64,000 nucleotides of DNA from Mycolicibacterium flavescens (GCF_001722335.1 NZ_MIHA01000001.1:372001-436000); one strand, 5' to 3'. Positions 8,746 to 17,945 are shown, numbered from the stretch's first letter. The notes: generated by a model from the letters alone, not told the origin. Program-made: numbers and translations.

Positions 8746-10225
8746 CACCATCGATGCGCTGGTGCGGTTGCGGGCCCGCGAGGACGCTGACAAGGACGCG
8801 GTGATCGACCCGTCCACGCGGGTGACCTACGGCTCGCTCGACGAGGAGTCGCGGCGGCTGGCGGCCGCGCTGGTGGCGGCGGGTGTCGGCAAAGGCAGCC
8901 GGTTCGGCCTGATCATGCCGAACCGGGTCGAATGGGTGCGGCTGGCGGTCGCGGTGACGCGGATCGGCGCGGTGCTGGTGCCGCTGAGCACGCTGATGCC
9001 CCCGCCCGAGCTGGTCGCGGCGCTGCGCACCGCGTCGGTGCAGTACCTGATCGCCGTCGAGCAGTTCCGGGGCCACCGCTACCTCGACGACGTGGCGTCC
9101 GCGCGCGCCGATCTGCCTGCGCTGCGGCAGGTCTGGCGCGCAGACGCGCTGCCGACAGATGGTGCGGCACCGGTCGACGACATCGCGGCGGCCGTCACGC
9201 CCAGCGACACGCTGGCGATCATGTTCACCTCCGGCAGCAGCGGTCCACCCAAGGGCGTGATCCATTCGCACGGTAACGCGTTGGCCGCGGTGCGCTCCGG
9301 TATGGCGGCGCGCTGCATCGACGCCGACACCCGGCTGTATCTGCCGATGCCGTTCTTCTGGGTGGGCGGCTTGGCCGGCGGTCTACTGTCCGCGCTGCTG
9401 GCGGGCGCGACGCTGGTCACCGAGGAGATCCCGCAGCCGGAGACCACGCTGCGGTTGCTCGAGCGCGAGAAGGTGACGCTGTTTCGGGGGTGGCCGGACC
9501 AGGCCGAGGCGCTGGCCCGCGAGGCGGCCTCGGTGGGCGCCGACCTGTCCTCGCTGGGGCCCGGCAGCCTGGAGGCGCTGCTGCCGCCCGAGCAGCGCGC
9601 CTCCCCCGGCGCGCGGGCCCGGCTGTTCGGGATGACCGAGTCGTTCGGACCGTACTGCGGCTATCCCGCCGACACCGATATGCCGCGGTCCGCGTGGGGC
9701 AGCTGCGGAAAGCCGTTCGCCGGCATGGATGTTCGCATCGTCGACCCCGACACCGGGACCCCGGTGCCCGCCGGGACCATCGGCATGATCCAGATCCGCG
9801 GGCCGCACGTGATGCGCGGGATCTGCCGTCGCCGCCGCGAGGAGGTCTTCACCCCCGACGGGTACTACCCCACCGGCGACCTCGGCCACCTCGACGACGA
9901 CGGGTTCATGTTCTATCACGGCCGGTCCGACGACATGTTCAAGGTCAGCGGCGCGACCGTGTATCCGAGCGAGGTCGAGCAGGCGCTGCGCACGATCGAC
10001 GGTGTGCAGAACGCCTGTGTCACCGACGTTTCCGGCGCGGTCGGTGCGCTGGTGGTCTCCGCGCGACCGGTCGAGGAGCTGCGCGCCGACGCCCGGAAGG
10101 TGTTGAGCGCGTTCAAGGTGCCGACGGTGTGGCTGCTCACGGAGTCCGACGACGACGTCCCGCGTAAGGCGACGGGCAAGGTGGATGTCGCGGCGCTGCG
10201 AACCCTACTGCGCGAGCAGACATAG
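8738..10225 (+). CDS. AMP-dependent acyl-CoA synthetase/ligase
   Basis: A 495-residue ANL ligase starting 8 bp inside its upstream paralogue. It shows IMFTSGSSGPPKGVIH, PTGDLGHLDDDGFMFYHGR and RKATGKVD. The last codons and the TAG stop (REQT) lie inside the left arm of a 58-bp palindromic element at 10213-10270, so the coding end and the probable terminator are shared. It is the last gene of the rightward crotonase/ligase operon and faces the GntR gene tail to tail. Confidence 0.92.
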   Translation: MTDTIDALVRLRAREDADKDAVIDPSTRVTYGSLDEESRRLAAALVAAGVGKGSRFGLIMPNRVEWVRLAVAVTRIGAVLVPLSTLMPPPELVAALRTASVQYLIAVEQFRGHRYLDDVASARADLPALRQVWRADALPTDGAAPVDDIAAAVTPSDTLAIMFTSGSSGPPKGVIHSHGNALAAVRSGMAARCIDADTRLYLPMPFFWVGGLAGGLLSALLAGATLVTEEIPQPETTLRLLEREKVTLFRGWPDQAEALAREAASVGADLSSLGPGSLEALLPPEQRASPGARARLFGMTESFGPYCGYPADTDMPRSAWGSCGKPFAGMDVRIVDPDTGTPVPAGTIGMIQIRGPHVMRGICRRRREEVFTPDGYYPTGDLGHLDDDGFMFYHGRSDDMFKVSGATVYPSEVEQALRTIDGVQNACVTDVSGAVGALVVSARPVEELRADARKVLSAFKVPTVWLLTESDDDVPRKATGKVDVAALRTLLREQT

Positions 10226-10270
10226 AATCGCACGGTTTGGCGCAATTGCGTGCGATTCCGCGTCTGCTCG
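10213..10270. repeat. 58-bp palindromic element, copy A (terminator-like)
   Basis: Arms at 10213-10233 and 10250-10270 are 21 bp with three mismatches in the middle (ATA against GCG). The outer arm CGAGCAGAC and inner arm GAATCGCAC pair with GTGCGATTC and GTCTGCTCG around a 16-nt loop. It sits between convergent genes and contains the stop codon of the upstream ligase. It belongs to a family also present at 14194, 16287 and 60397, all exactly 58 bp. No U-tract follows, so termination is inferred from position only. Confidence 0.8.
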
Positions 10271-10275
10271 CGGGA

Positions 10276-10944
10276 CTAGGTGATCACGCCTCGCTCGGTG
10301 AGGTGCTCGATCAACGGGTCCGCCCCGGCGGCCAGGTGCTCGGACATCGCGGCGCGGGCGCGTTGTTCGTCGCGCTGCTGCAGCGCGTCGAGCAACCGGC
10401 GATGGTGGGCGTTCGACTGCTCGGGCCAACCGGCGACGATCGGGAACACCGACTCGGGGGCATACCGGGTGATCTGCGACATCAACTGCGCGAGCTTCGG
10501 TGAGGCCGCAGCCACGTTGATCGCCCGGTGGAACTCGTGGTTGAGCCGTACCGCGCGCTCGTCGTCGGCCGCCGCGTAGGCCTGTTCGAGATCGGACTGG
10601 ATCTGCACCAGCTCCCGCAGCTGCTCGTCGGTGATCGCGGCCGCCGCTCGCGCCGCCAACTCACCGCCGATGTAGGCCTGCACGTTCGACACGTCGGTCA
10701 GGTCGCGACCGGTCACCGGCAGCACCACGAACCCGCGCCGCGGCTGCTGCGCGAGCAGCCCCTCGGCCTTCAACTCGAACAGCGCCTCGCGCACCGGGGT
10801 GACGCTGATCCCGAGCTCGACCGCCAACTGGTCCAACCGCACGTATTCGCCTGCGGCATAGGTGCCGTCGAAGATGCGCTTGCGTACGAAGCGCGCGACG
10901 TCCTCGGCCAGCTGCGGCCGGAAGGCGAACCCGGGGGTGGTCAT
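10276..10944 (-). CDS. GntR-family regulator, FCD type
   Basis: A 222-residue regulator with an N-terminal winged helix (LAVELGISVTPVREALFELKAEGLL, residues about 40-64) and an FCD domain containing LNHEFHRAI, HHRRLLDAL and SEHLAAG as probable metal ligands. It differs clearly from the GntR at 1871. It follows the acyl-CoA dehydrogenase by 2 bp, so it is the last gene of the leftward SDR, thiolase, dehydrogenase, regulator operon and probably controls that operon and the divergent one from the region 14095-14275. Confidence 0.9.
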   Translation of the reverse strand: MTTPGFAFRPQLAEDVARFVRKRIFDGTYAAGEYVRLDQLAVELGISVTPVREALFELKAEGLLAQQPRRGFVVLPVTGRDLTDVSNVQAYIGGELAARAAAAITDEQLRELVQIQSDLEQAYAAADDERAVRLNHEFHRAINVAAASPKLAQLMSQITRYAPESVFPIVAGWPEQSNAHHRRLLDALQQRDEQRARAAMSEHLAAGADPLIEHLTERGVIT

Positions 10945-10946
10945 GG

Positions 10947-12140
10947 TCAGACCTGGTAGTCGGCCAGCAGCCGCTTGCTGATGATGTTCTTCTGGATTTC
11001 GGAGGTGCCCTCGCCGATCAGCAGGAACGGCGCATCGCGCATCAGGCGCTCGATCTCGTATTCCTTGGAATAGCCGTAGCCGCCGTGGATCCGGAAGCTC
11101 TGCTGCGTGACCTCCGAACAGAACTCGCTGGCCAGATATTTCGCCATACCCGCGGCGACGTCGTTGCGCTCGCCGGAGTCCTTGAGCCGGGCGGCGTTGA
11201 CCATCATCAGATGGGCGGCCTCGACTTTGGTTGCCATCTCGGCCAATTGGAACGCGATGGCCTGATGCTCGGCGATCGGCTTACCGAATGTCTGCCGCTG
11301 CTGGGCGTAGCGCACGGCGAGTTCGAACGCCCGCAGGCCGACCCCGCACGCACGGGCCGACACGTTGACCCGACCCACCTCGATGCCGTCCATCATCTGG
11401 AAGAAGCCCTGGCCCGGCGCCTCGCCGAGGATGTCGTCGGCGCCGGCGACGTAGCCGTCGAAGATCAACTCGGTGGTGTCGATGCCCTTGTAGCCGAGCT
11501 TGTCGAGCTTGCCGGGGATCGTCAGCCCGGGCGCGACTTCGCCGTATCCGACCGGCTTTTCGACCAGGAACGCGGTGAGATTGCGGTGCGGTTTGTCGGC
11601 GCCCTCGTCGGTGCGCACCAGCACCGCGACGAGCGTCGAGGTGCCGCCGTTGGTCAGCCACATCTTCTGACCGTCGATGCGGTAGCTGCCGTCGTCCTGT
11701 CTCACCGCGCGGGTGCGGATCGCCGCGACGTCGGACCCGAGTTCGGGCTCGCTCATCGAGAACGCGCCGCGCGTCTCACCGGTGGCCATCCGCGGCAGGT
11801 AGCGCTGCTTCTGCGCCTCGGTGCCGTGCTGGCGGAGCATGTAGGCGACGATGAAATGGGTGTTGAGCACCCCGGAGATGCTCATCCAGCCGCGGGCCAG
11901 TTCCTCGACGCACAGCGCGTAGGTCAGCAGCGATTCGCCGAGCCCGCCGTACTCCTCGGGGATCATCAACCCGAACAGGCCCATCTCCTTCATCGCGTCG
12001 ACGATGGCCTGCGGGTAGGTGTCGGTCTTCTCGAACTCCGGCGCGTTCGGGATGATCTCCTTGTCGACGAATTGGCGCACGGTCGCGAGGATCTCGGTCT
12101 GCACGTCGGTCAGCCCGACGGTCTGCGCAAGTTTGGTCAC
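10947..12140 (-). CDS. Acyl-CoA dehydrogenase (FadE type)
   Basis: A 397-residue flavoenzyme from GTG 12140, overlapping the thiolase stop by 4 bp (GTGA). The FAD-binding segments FSMSEPELGSDVAAI and KMWLTNGG lie in the N-terminal half, and LIGEGTSEIQKN near the C-terminus holds the catalytic-base Glu of the short/medium-chain family. It oxidises acyl-CoA to 2-enoyl-CoA, passing electrons to ETF. A larger upstream in-frame extension overlaps the thiolase and is not real. It is coupled to the thiolase and SDR, giving a compact beta-oxidation set. Confidence 0.93.
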   Translation of the reverse strand: MTKLAQTVGLTDVQTEILATVRQFVDKEIIPNAPEFEKTDTYPQAIVDAMKEMGLFGLMIPEEYGGLGESLLTYALCVEELARGWMSISGVLNTHFIVAYMLRQHGTEAQKQRYLPRMATGETRGAFSMSEPELGSDVAAIRTRAVRQDDGSYRIDGQKMWLTNGGTSTLVAVLVRTDEGADKPHRNLTAFLVEKPVGYGEVAPGLTIPGKLDKLGYKGIDTTELIFDGYVAGADDILGEAPGQGFFQMMDGIEVGRVNVSARACGVGLRAFELAVRYAQQRQTFGKPIAEHQAIAFQLAEMATKVEAAHLMMVNAARLKDSGERNDVAAGMAKYLASEFCSEVTQQSFRIHGGYGYSKEYEIERLMRDAPFLLIGEGTSEIQKNIISKRLLADYQV

Positions 12141-13357
12141 GCGCCTACCCTTTCGAACACCGCCGCCAGGCCCTGCCCGCCGCCGATGCACATCGTCTCC
12201 AGGCCGTAGCGGGCCCCGCGGCGGTTCAGTTCGCGCGCCAACGTCGCCAGCATGCGGCCGCCGGTCGCGCCCACCGGGTGGCCCAGCGAGATCCCGGAAC
12301 CGTGGACGTTGGTGCGGTCGTGGTCGGCTTCGCCGAACTTCCATTCCCGCATCACCGCCAGCGCCTGCGCCGCGAAGGCCTCGTTCAGCTCGATGAGGTC
12401 GATATCGGAGAGCTCCAGTCCGGCCTTGGCCAACGCCACCTCGGTCGCGGGCACCGGCCCGATGCCCATCACGTTCGGCGCCACCCCGGCCGACCCCCAC
12501 GACACCAACCGCGCCAGCGGGGTGAGCCCGAGTTCGTCGGCCTTCTCCGGTGTCGTCACCACGCACATCGACGCGGCGTCGTTCTGCCCGCTCGCGTTGC
12601 CCGCGGTGACCGTCGCTTCCGGATCCTCGTTGCGCAGAACGGGTTTGAGCTTGGCCAAGGACTCGACCGTGGTGTCGGGGCGCGGGTGTTCGTCGGTGTC
12701 GATCACGTCTTCACCCTGACGCGTCGTCACCGTCACCGGCACGATCTCCTCGGCCAGCACACCGTCCTTCTGCGCGGCCGCCGCCCGCTGGTGCGAGCGC
12801 ACCGCGAGCTCGTCCTGCTCCTGACGCGATATCCCGTACTGCCGGCGCAGGTTCTCCGCGGTCTCGAGCATGCCGCCGGGCACCGGGTAGTGCCGGCCAC
12901 CCGCGGTGGTACGGCCGCGGGCAAGCCCGTCGTGCACCCGGACACCGGTGCGGGCCCCGCCCCACCGCATGTCGGTCGAGTAGAACGCCACATTGCTCAT
13001 GCTCTCGGCGCCACCTGCCACCACGACGTCGTTGTCGCCGTGCGCGACCTGCAGACACGCCTGGATCACCGCCTGCAACCCGGATCCGCAGCGCCGGTCG
13101 ACCTGCATACCGGGCACGGTCACCGGCAGCCCCGCGTCGAGCGCGACCACGCGACCGATCGCGGGCGCCTCACTGCTCGGGTAGCAGTGCCCCAGGATGA
13201 CGTCCTGCACCGCGGCAGGGTCGAGCCCCGTGCGTTCGAGCAAACCCTTGAGCGCGGTCACGCCGAGGTCCACCGCGGTCAACGACTTGAACATGCCGCC
13301 GTAGCGGCCGATCGGCGTGCGTACCGGTTCACAGATGACGGCGTCGCGGGTGCTCAC
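12137..13357 (-). CDS. Acetyl-CoA acetyltransferase (thiolase)
   Basis: A full-length thiolase of 406 residues from GTG 13357. The nucleophile is in DRRCGSG (about residue 88), the His motif in NEAFAAQAL, and the second catalytic Cys in [10 protein letters not shown] near the C-terminus, as expected for degradative or biosynthetic thiolase II. Overlaps of 4 bp with both neighbours (GTGA) show translational coupling. It should cleave the 3-ketoacyl-CoA that the adjacent dehydrogenase and SDR can produce. Confidence 0.94.
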   Translation of the reverse strand: MSTRDAVICEPVRTPIGRYGGMFKSLTAVDLGVTALKGLLERTGLDPAAVQDVILGHCYPSSEAPAIGRVVALDAGLPVTVPGMQVDRRCGSGLQAVIQACLQVAHGDNDVVVAGGAESMSNVAFYSTDMRWGGARTGVRVHDGLARGRTTAGGRHYPVPGGMLETAENLRRQYGISRQEQDELAVRSHQRAAAAQKDGVLAEEIVPVTVTTRQGEDVIDTDEHPRPDTTVESLAKLKPVLRNEDPEATVTAGNASGQNDAASMCVVTTPEKADELGLTPLARLVSWGSAGVAPNVMGIGPVPATEVALAKAGLELSDIDLIELNEAFAAQALAVMREWKFGEADHDRTNVHGSGISLGHPVGATGGRMLATLARELNRRGARYGLETMCIGGGQGLAAVFERVGA

Positions 13358-14094
13358 AGGTGCCGCCCGCCCGTGACCTCCATGACCGTGCCGGTCATGT
13401 ACGACGACAGGTCGCTGGCCAGGAACAGCGCAACCTTGGCCACCTCCTCCGGCTCGCCCGCACGGCCCATCGGCACCTCCGCCAGCTTCTGGTCCCACGC
13501 CTTCTGCGGCATGGCCTCGGTCATCGCCGACCGGATGAGCCCGGGCTGAATCGCGTTGACGCGCACCCCGAGATGCGCCAGCTCCTTGGCGGCGGCCTTG
13601 GTCATCCCGACGATGCCGGCCTTGGCCGCCGAGTAGTTGGTCTGTCCGATCATGCCGACCTTGCCCGAGATCGACGACATGTTCACGATCGCGCCGCGCT
13701 TGTTCTCCCGCATGATCGGCGCGGCGGCCTTGAGCCCGTTCCAGGTGCCCTTCAGGTGCACCGCGATGACCTGGTCGAACTGCCCCTCGGTCATCTTGCG
13801 CAGCGTCGCGTCGCGGGTGATCCCGGCGTTGTTGACCATGATGTCGAGTCCGCCGAAGCGGTCGACCGCCGCGGCGACCAACGCCTCGACATCGGCGGTA
13901 TCGGTGACATCACTGCGCACCGCGATCGCCTTGTCGTCGCCGCCGAGGCGCTTGGCCGCCTCCTGCGTGGCATCGAGGTCCAGGTCGCCGAGCACCACTC
14001 GCGCGCCCTCGGCGATGAACTGTTGCGCGATCGCGTATCCGAGGCCCTGCGCGCCTCCGGTGACCACCGCCGTCTGTCCGCTCAACAAGGACAC
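13354..14094 (-). CDS. SDR-family 3-hydroxyacyl-CoA/ACP dehydrogenase (FabG-like)
   Basis: A 246-residue classical SDR from GTG 14094 with a GGAAGGGG ribosome site. [12 protein letters not shown] is the dinucleotide-binding motif, NNAG the structural motif, SSISG holds the catalytic Ser, and YSAAK the Tyr and Lys. The Asp at the end of strand two (GDLDLD) suggests NAD(H) preference. In this operon the likely reaction is oxidation of 3-hydroxyacyl-CoA to 3-ketoacyl-CoA, upstream of the thiolase. It is the first gene of the leftward operon. Confidence 0.92.
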   Translation of the reverse strand: MSLLSGQTAVVTGGAQGLGYAIAQQFIAEGARVVLGDLDLDATQEAAKRLGGDDKAIAVRSDVTDTADVEALVAAAVDRFGGLDIMVNNAGITRDATLRKMTEGQFDQVIAVHLKGTWNGLKAAAPIMRENKRGAIVNMSSISGKVGMIGQTNYSAAKAGIVGMTKAAAKELAHLGVRVNAIQPGLIRSAMTEAMPQKAWDQKLAEVPMGRAGEPEEVAKVALFLASDLSSYMTGTVMEVTGGRHL

Positions 14095-14147
14095 CTGCGC
14101 ACCCCTTCCGCTGTCGCGGCCCAGGTGGGGCCGCACCGATCGAACAT

Positions 14148-14162
14148 CATATTTCATATATG
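14148..14162. promoter_or_regulatory. AT-rich inverted repeat in divergent promoter region
   Basis: CATAT-TTCAT-ATATG is a small inverted repeat with 5-bp arms in an otherwise GC-rich 180-bp region between divergent acyl-CoA operons. It could be the operator of the GntR protein at 10276-10944 or simply a promoter -10 region. The evidence is position and symmetry only. Confidence 0.3.
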
Positions 14163-14193
14163 CTCGCCCGGGTTGAGGGGTCCACCACCTCGC

Positions 14194-14251
14194 CGAGCAG
14201 ACGCAGAATCGCATCAATCGACCGCGCAGCGTGCGATTCCGCGTCTGCTCG
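14194..14251. repeat. 58-bp palindromic element, copy B, upstream of a gene start
   Basis: Arms at 14194-14213 and 14232-14251 match over 20 bp with one mismatch; the outer arm is CGAGCAGACGC and the inner arm GAATCGCA. Unlike the other copies it is not between convergent genes: it ends 24 bp before the ATG at 14276. The downstream ribosome site starts about 10 bp after the element, so it may be part of the leader RNA or a promoter-proximal boundary. Confidence 0.8.
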
Positions 14252-14275
14252 CGGAAGAAACAGGAGCTTGGGGCG

Positions 14276-15448
14276 ATGACGACATCCGAGGTCAGCGACG
14301 AGGATTTCCAGGAGATCCTGACCCAGACCCGACACTTCGTGCACACCGCGGTGATACCGCGCGAGCAGGAGATCCTGGCCGGCGACCGGGTGCCCGACGA
14401 CCTGCGCGACCAGGCCAAGAAGATGGGCCTGTTCGGTTACGCGATCCCCCAGCAGTGGGGCGGGCTCGGCCTGAACCTGTCCCAGGACGTCGAGTTGGCG
14501 ATGGAACTGGGATACACGACGCTGGCGCTGCGGTCGATGTTCGGCACCAACAACGGCATCGCCGGCCAGGTGCTGGTGGGTTTCGGCACCGACGAGCAGA
14601 AGCAGCGCTGGCTCGAACCGATGGCGACCGGGGAGGCGGTCGCGTCGTTCGCGCTGACCGAACCCGGCGCCGGATCGAACCCGTCGGGTCTGCGCACCAA
14701 AGCCGTTGCAGACGGCACGGATTGGGTGATCACCGGCCAGAAGCGGTTCATCACGAACGCGCCGACCGCCGACCTGTTCGTGGTGTTCGCCCGCACCCGG
14801 CCCGCCGACGACGACGGCCCCGGCATCGCGGTCTTCCTGGTGCCCGCCGACGCGGCAGGTGTCCAGGTCGGGGCCAAGGACGCGAAGATGGGCCAGGAAG
14901 GCGCCTGGACCGCCGACGTCAGTTTCGACGACGTGCGCGTGCCTGCCGAAGCGTTGGTCGGCGGTAGCGAGGACATCGGTTACCGCGCGGCGATGATCTC
15001 GCTGGCGCGGGGCCGCGTGCATATTGCGGCGCTGGCCGTCGGGTCCGCGCAGCGCGCGCTCGACGAGTCGGTTGCCTACGCCGCCACCGCAACCCAGGGC
15101 GGCACGCCGATCGGCAACTTCCAGTTGGTGCAGGCGATGATCGCCGACCAGCAGACCGGGGTGTCGGCGGGCCGCGCGCTGGTCCGCGACGCCGCGCGGC
15201 AGTGGGTCAGCGGCGAGGACCGCCGCGTCGCGCCGTCGGTGGCCAAGCTGTTCTGCACCGAGATGGTCGGCCAGGTGGCCGATCTCGCGGTGCAGATCCA
15301 CGGCGGCAGCGGATACATGCGCGAGGTTCCGGTCGAACGCATCTACCGCGAGGTCCGGCTGCTGCGACTCTACGAGGGCACCAGCGAGATTCAGCGGCTC
15401 ATCATCGGGTCGAACCTGGTCAAGACGGCACAGCGGGAGCGCGGATGA
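14276..15448 (+). CDS. Acyl-CoA dehydrogenase (FadE type)
   Basis: A 390-residue acyl-CoA dehydrogenase from ATG 14276, preceded by [28 protein letters not shown] and KRFITNAP form the FAD/substrate site, and [13 protein letters not shown] carries the catalytic Glu. It should make enoyl-CoA with electron transfer to ETF. It overlaps the following SDR by 4 bp (ATGA). An in-frame longer start at 14231 lies inside the palindromic element and is rejected. Confidence 0.93.
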   Translation: MTTSEVSDEDFQEILTQTRHFVHTAVIPREQEILAGDRVPDDLRDQAKKMGLFGYAIPQQWGGLGLNLSQDVELAMELGYTTLALRSMFGTNNGIAGQVLVGFGTDEQKQRWLEPMATGEAVASFALTEPGAGSNPSGLRTKAVADGTDWVITGQKRFITNAPTADLFVVFARTRPADDDGPGIAVFLVPADAAGVQVGAKDAKMGQEGAWTADVSFDDVRVPAEALVGGSEDIGYRAAMISLARGRVHIAALAVGSAQRALDESVAYAATATQGGTPIGNFQLVQAMIADQQTGVSAGRALVRDAARQWVSGEDRRVAPSVAKLFCTEMVGQVADLAVQIHGGSGYMREVPVERIYREVRLLRLYEGTSEIQRLIIGSNLVKTAQRERG

Positions 15449-16278
15449 GCGAGGGCACGAGCGGGAAACTCAGCGGGCGCGTCGCGTTCATCACCGGCGC
15501 CGCGCGCGGCCAGGGGCGCGCACACGCCGTGCGGATGGCGGCCGAGGGCGCCGACATCATCGCGATCGACATCGCGGGCAAGCTGCCGGCGTGCGTGCCG
15601 TACGAACACGCCACCCCCGAGGACCTCGCCGAGACCGCGCGACTGGTCGAGGCGGCCGGCGCGCGGATCGTCACCGCGGAGGTCGACGTCCGCGACGCCG
15701 ACGGCCTGCGCCGGGCAGTCGACGACGGCGTCGAGCGCTTCGGCCGGCTCGACGTGATCGTGGCCAATGCGGGCATCTCGCCGCCGCAGATCTGGGACGA
15801 GATCACCCCGGAGGACTTCCGCGACGTTCTCGACGTCAACGTCACCGGCACCTGGAACACGGTGATGGCCGGCGCGCAGCGGATCATCGACGGTGGGCGC
15901 GGCGGGTCGGTCATCCTGATCAGTTCCGCCGCCGGAATCAAGTTGCAGCCGTTCATGATCCACTACACCGCCAGCAAGCACGCGGTCACCGGGATGGCGC
16001 GCGCGTTCGCGGCCGAACTCGGCAAGCACTCGATCCGGGTCAACAGCGTGCATCCCGGGCCGGTCAACACGCCGATGGGGTCGGGCGACATGATCGCCGC
16101 GATCGGCAGGACGATGGAGACCAATCCTGCGCTGCAGCACATGATGACGCCGTTCCTGCCGACGTGGGTGCTGCAGCCCGAGGACGTCGCCGACGTGGTG
16201 TGCTGGCTGGCCACCGACGACGCCAGACACATGACCGCGACGGCGATCCCGGTCGACCAGGGCTCCACCCAGTACTGA
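15445..16278 (+). CDS. Mycofactocin-coupled-type SDR oxidoreductase
   Basis: A 277-residue SDR. The glycine motif GAARGQGRAHAVRMA and the long insertion after strand two (AGKLPACVPYEHATPEDL) are hallmarks of the mycofactocin-associated SDR subfamily, which keeps a non-exchangeable nicotinamide cofactor recycled by mycofactocin. ANAGIS, ISSAAG and YTASK complete the catalytic set. The coupled acyl-CoA dehydrogenase suggests an alcohol or hydroxyacyl-CoA substrate. Mycofactocin genes themselves are not in this window. Confidence 0.9.
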   Translation: MSEGTSGKLSGRVAFITGAARGQGRAHAVRMAAEGADIIAIDIAGKLPACVPYEHATPEDLAETARLVEAAGARIVTAEVDVRDADGLRRAVDDGVERFGRLDVIVANAGISPPQIWDEITPEDFRDVLDVNVTGTWNTVMAGAQRIIDGGRGGSVILISSAAGIKLQPFMIHYTASKHAVTGMARAFAAELGKHSIRVNSVHPGPVNTPMGSGDMIAAIGRTMETNPALQHMMTPFLPTWVLQPEDVADVVCWLATDDARHMTATAIPVDQGSTQY

Positions 16279-16286
16279 CTCACCGG

Positions 16287-16344
16287 CGAGCAGACGCGAA
16301 GTGCCCCGAAATGCGCGTCAGATGGGGCACTTTGCGTCTGCTCG
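16287..16344. repeat. 58-bp palindromic element, copy C (terminator-like)
   Basis: Arms at 16287-16307 and 16324-16344 are 21 bp with one mismatch that remains a G-T wobble in RNA. The outer arm CGAGCAGACGC is as in copies A and B, but the inner arm is AAGTGCCCC pairing with GGGGCACTT. It lies between convergent genes, 8 bp after one stop and 11 bp before the other, the position of a bidirectional terminator. Confidence 0.85.
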
Positions 16345-16355
16345 GCAGGGAAAGG

Positions 16356-16811
16356 TCAGCGCATGTAGCGGACGATCGACTCGGCGACCGCCGCCGGCTT
16401 CTCCGAACCCTCGATCTCGATGGTGATCGGCATCGTCGACTGCACGGCGCCGCCGTCGAGCTGGTCGATCTTCGTCAGCTCCGCCGTCGCGCGGATCCTG
16501 GCTCCCACCTTCACCGGGGTGATGAACCGAACCTTGTTGTAGCCGTAGTTGATCGCCATCGCCACGTTGCCGACGCTGTAGAGCTGATGGGAGAAGTGCG
16601 GCAGCAGCGACAGGGTCAGCAGCCCGTGCGCGATGGTCGCGCCGAAGGGACCGTCCTTGGCCTTCTCGGGGTCGACGTGGATCCACTGGTGGTCCTCGGT
16701 CGCGTCGGCGAACATGTTGACGCGCTCCTGGGTGACCTCGAGCCACTCCGTCGGGCCGAGCCGGCTGCCCTCGGCGGCGATGAACTCGTCGAGGTCGCTG
16801 AACTTCTTCAC
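16356..16811 (-). CDS. MaoC-like (R)-specific enoyl-CoA hydratase
   Basis: A 151-residue single-hotdog hydratase from GTG 16811 with an AGGAGGG ribosome site. The hydratase-2 motif is complete: FADATEDHQWIHVD places the catalytic Asp and His five residues apart, followed by GPFGATIAHG. The sequence closely resembles the mycobacterial Rv0130/HtdZ type. It hydrates trans-2-enoyl-CoA to (R)-3-hydroxyacyl-CoA. It closes the catabolic island and could serve either the pathway or lipid synthesis. Confidence 0.92.
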   Translation of the reverse strand: MKKFSDLDEFIAAEGSRLGPTEWLEVTQERVNMFADATEDHQWIHVDPEKAKDGPFGATIAHGLLTLSLLPHFSHQLYSVGNVAMAINYGYNKVRFITPVKVGARIRATAELTKIDQLDGGAVQSTMPITIEIEGSEKPAAVAESIVRYMR

Positions 16812-16843
16812 TGCTGTTATCCCTCCTCGCCGGGCGCAGCCGG

Positions 16844-17734
16844 CTAAAAGACGACGGTCTGGTTGCCGTATCGGATTATCCGGTCCTCACAGTGCCACAG
16901 CACCGCGCGGGACAGCACAACGCGTTCCACATCCGAGCCGAGTCGCACCAGGTCCTCGACGCCGTGGCGGTGGTCGACGCGCACCACGTCCTGCTCGATG
17001 ATCGGGCCCTCGTCGAGGTCGTCGGTGACGTAGTGGGCCGTCGCGCCGACCAGTTTGACGCCCCGCTCCTTGGCCCGCCGATAGGGCGCCGCGCCGATGA
17101 ACGCCGGCAGGAACGAGTGGTGGATGTTGATCAGCGGGCAGCCCACCTCCGCGATGAACCGCGGTGTCAGGATCTGCATGTAGCGCGCCAGCACCACCAG
17201 GTCGACGTTGCCCCGCAACAGGTCCAGCTGCCGGGTCTCGGCCTCCTCCCGGATGTCCTTGGTCGCGGGAATGTGGATGAACGGCACCGAGAACGGCCGG
17301 ACCTGATCGGCGAGGTCCGGATGGTTCGAGATCACCATCGCCACCGACATGTCGAGTTCACCGCGACGGTTGCGCCACAGCAGATCGAGCAGACAGTGGT
17401 CCTCTTTGGACGCCATGATCGCGACACGTTTGGGTTTGGCCGCCTCGGTGAGCCGGAAATCCATACCGAACGGCCCGGCCACCCGTTCGGCGAAGTCACG
17501 CTCGAGTTCGTCGCGTGCGGCGGGCAGGCCGGGTAGGTGAAAGATCGTGCGCTGCATGAAGATGCCACCCGACTGCTCGGTCGCGTGCTGATCGAGGGAC
17601 ACGATGTTGGCCCCGGCATCGGCAAGGAACGCGCTGACCGCGGCGACCAGACCCGCGCGGTCGGCGCAGCGCAGTAGCAACCGCCCCACATCTCTGACGG
17701 GCCCCCGGCCCCGACTCGGATACTCTCCCTCCAC
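16844..17734 (-). CDS. purU: Formyltetrahydrofolate deformylase
   Basis: A 296-residue PurU. Residues about 15-90 are an ACT-type domain (GRLLLRCADRAGLVAAV), and the remainder is a formyltransferase fold with NIHHSFLPAF and the DEGPIIEQDV segment. It hydrolyses 10-formyl-THF to THF and formate, balancing one-carbon units and feeding formate-dependent purine synthesis. The GTG at 17734 lacks a clear ribosome site; an in-frame GTG just before GRLLL is an alternative. It is monocistronic. Confidence 0.92.
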   Translation of the reverse strand: MEGEYPSRGRGPVRDVGRLLLRCADRAGLVAAVSAFLADAGANIVSLDQHATEQSGGIFMQRTIFHLPGLPAARDELERDFAERVAGPFGMDFRLTEAAKPKRVAIMASKEDHCLLDLLWRNRRGELDMSVAMVISNHPDLADQVRPFSVPFIHIPATKDIREEAETRQLDLLRGNVDLVVLARYMQILTPRFIAEVGCPLINIHHSFLPAFIGAAPYRRAKERGVKLVGATAHYVTDDLDEGPIIEQDVVRVDHRHGVEDLVRLGSDVERVVLSRAVLWHCEDRIIRYGNQTVVF

Positions 17735-17945
17735 CCGAACAGGGTGTCATCCGGGCGGCTTCGCGCGCAGTCGAACTCGGCATCGCGCGTGCGCCGGACG
17801 ACCGGACCCGTATCCCGTGCATTCTCGATCCGGCGCCCAAGCGCATTCCATCGACCCACCTGAGAAACAGTTCCGGGAATTGCCTATTGAACACGTGCAG
17901 AGTGGCGCAACGGCCCGCCCGCACCCGATTAACCGCGCCGAACAC

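Noticed and set aside
6958..8817. A 619-codon leftward open frame opposite the AMP-ligases
   Set aside because: Antisense to a clear acyl-CoA synthetase with all motifs; no family features of its own.
11085..12209. A 374-codon rightward frame opposite the acyl-CoA dehydrogenase
   Set aside because: Shadow of the dehydrogenase gene; no coherent motif.
13354..14418. Longer SDR start far upstream of GTG 14094
   Set aside because: The extension runs through the promoter region and the 58-bp palindrome and encodes no SDR-like sequence.
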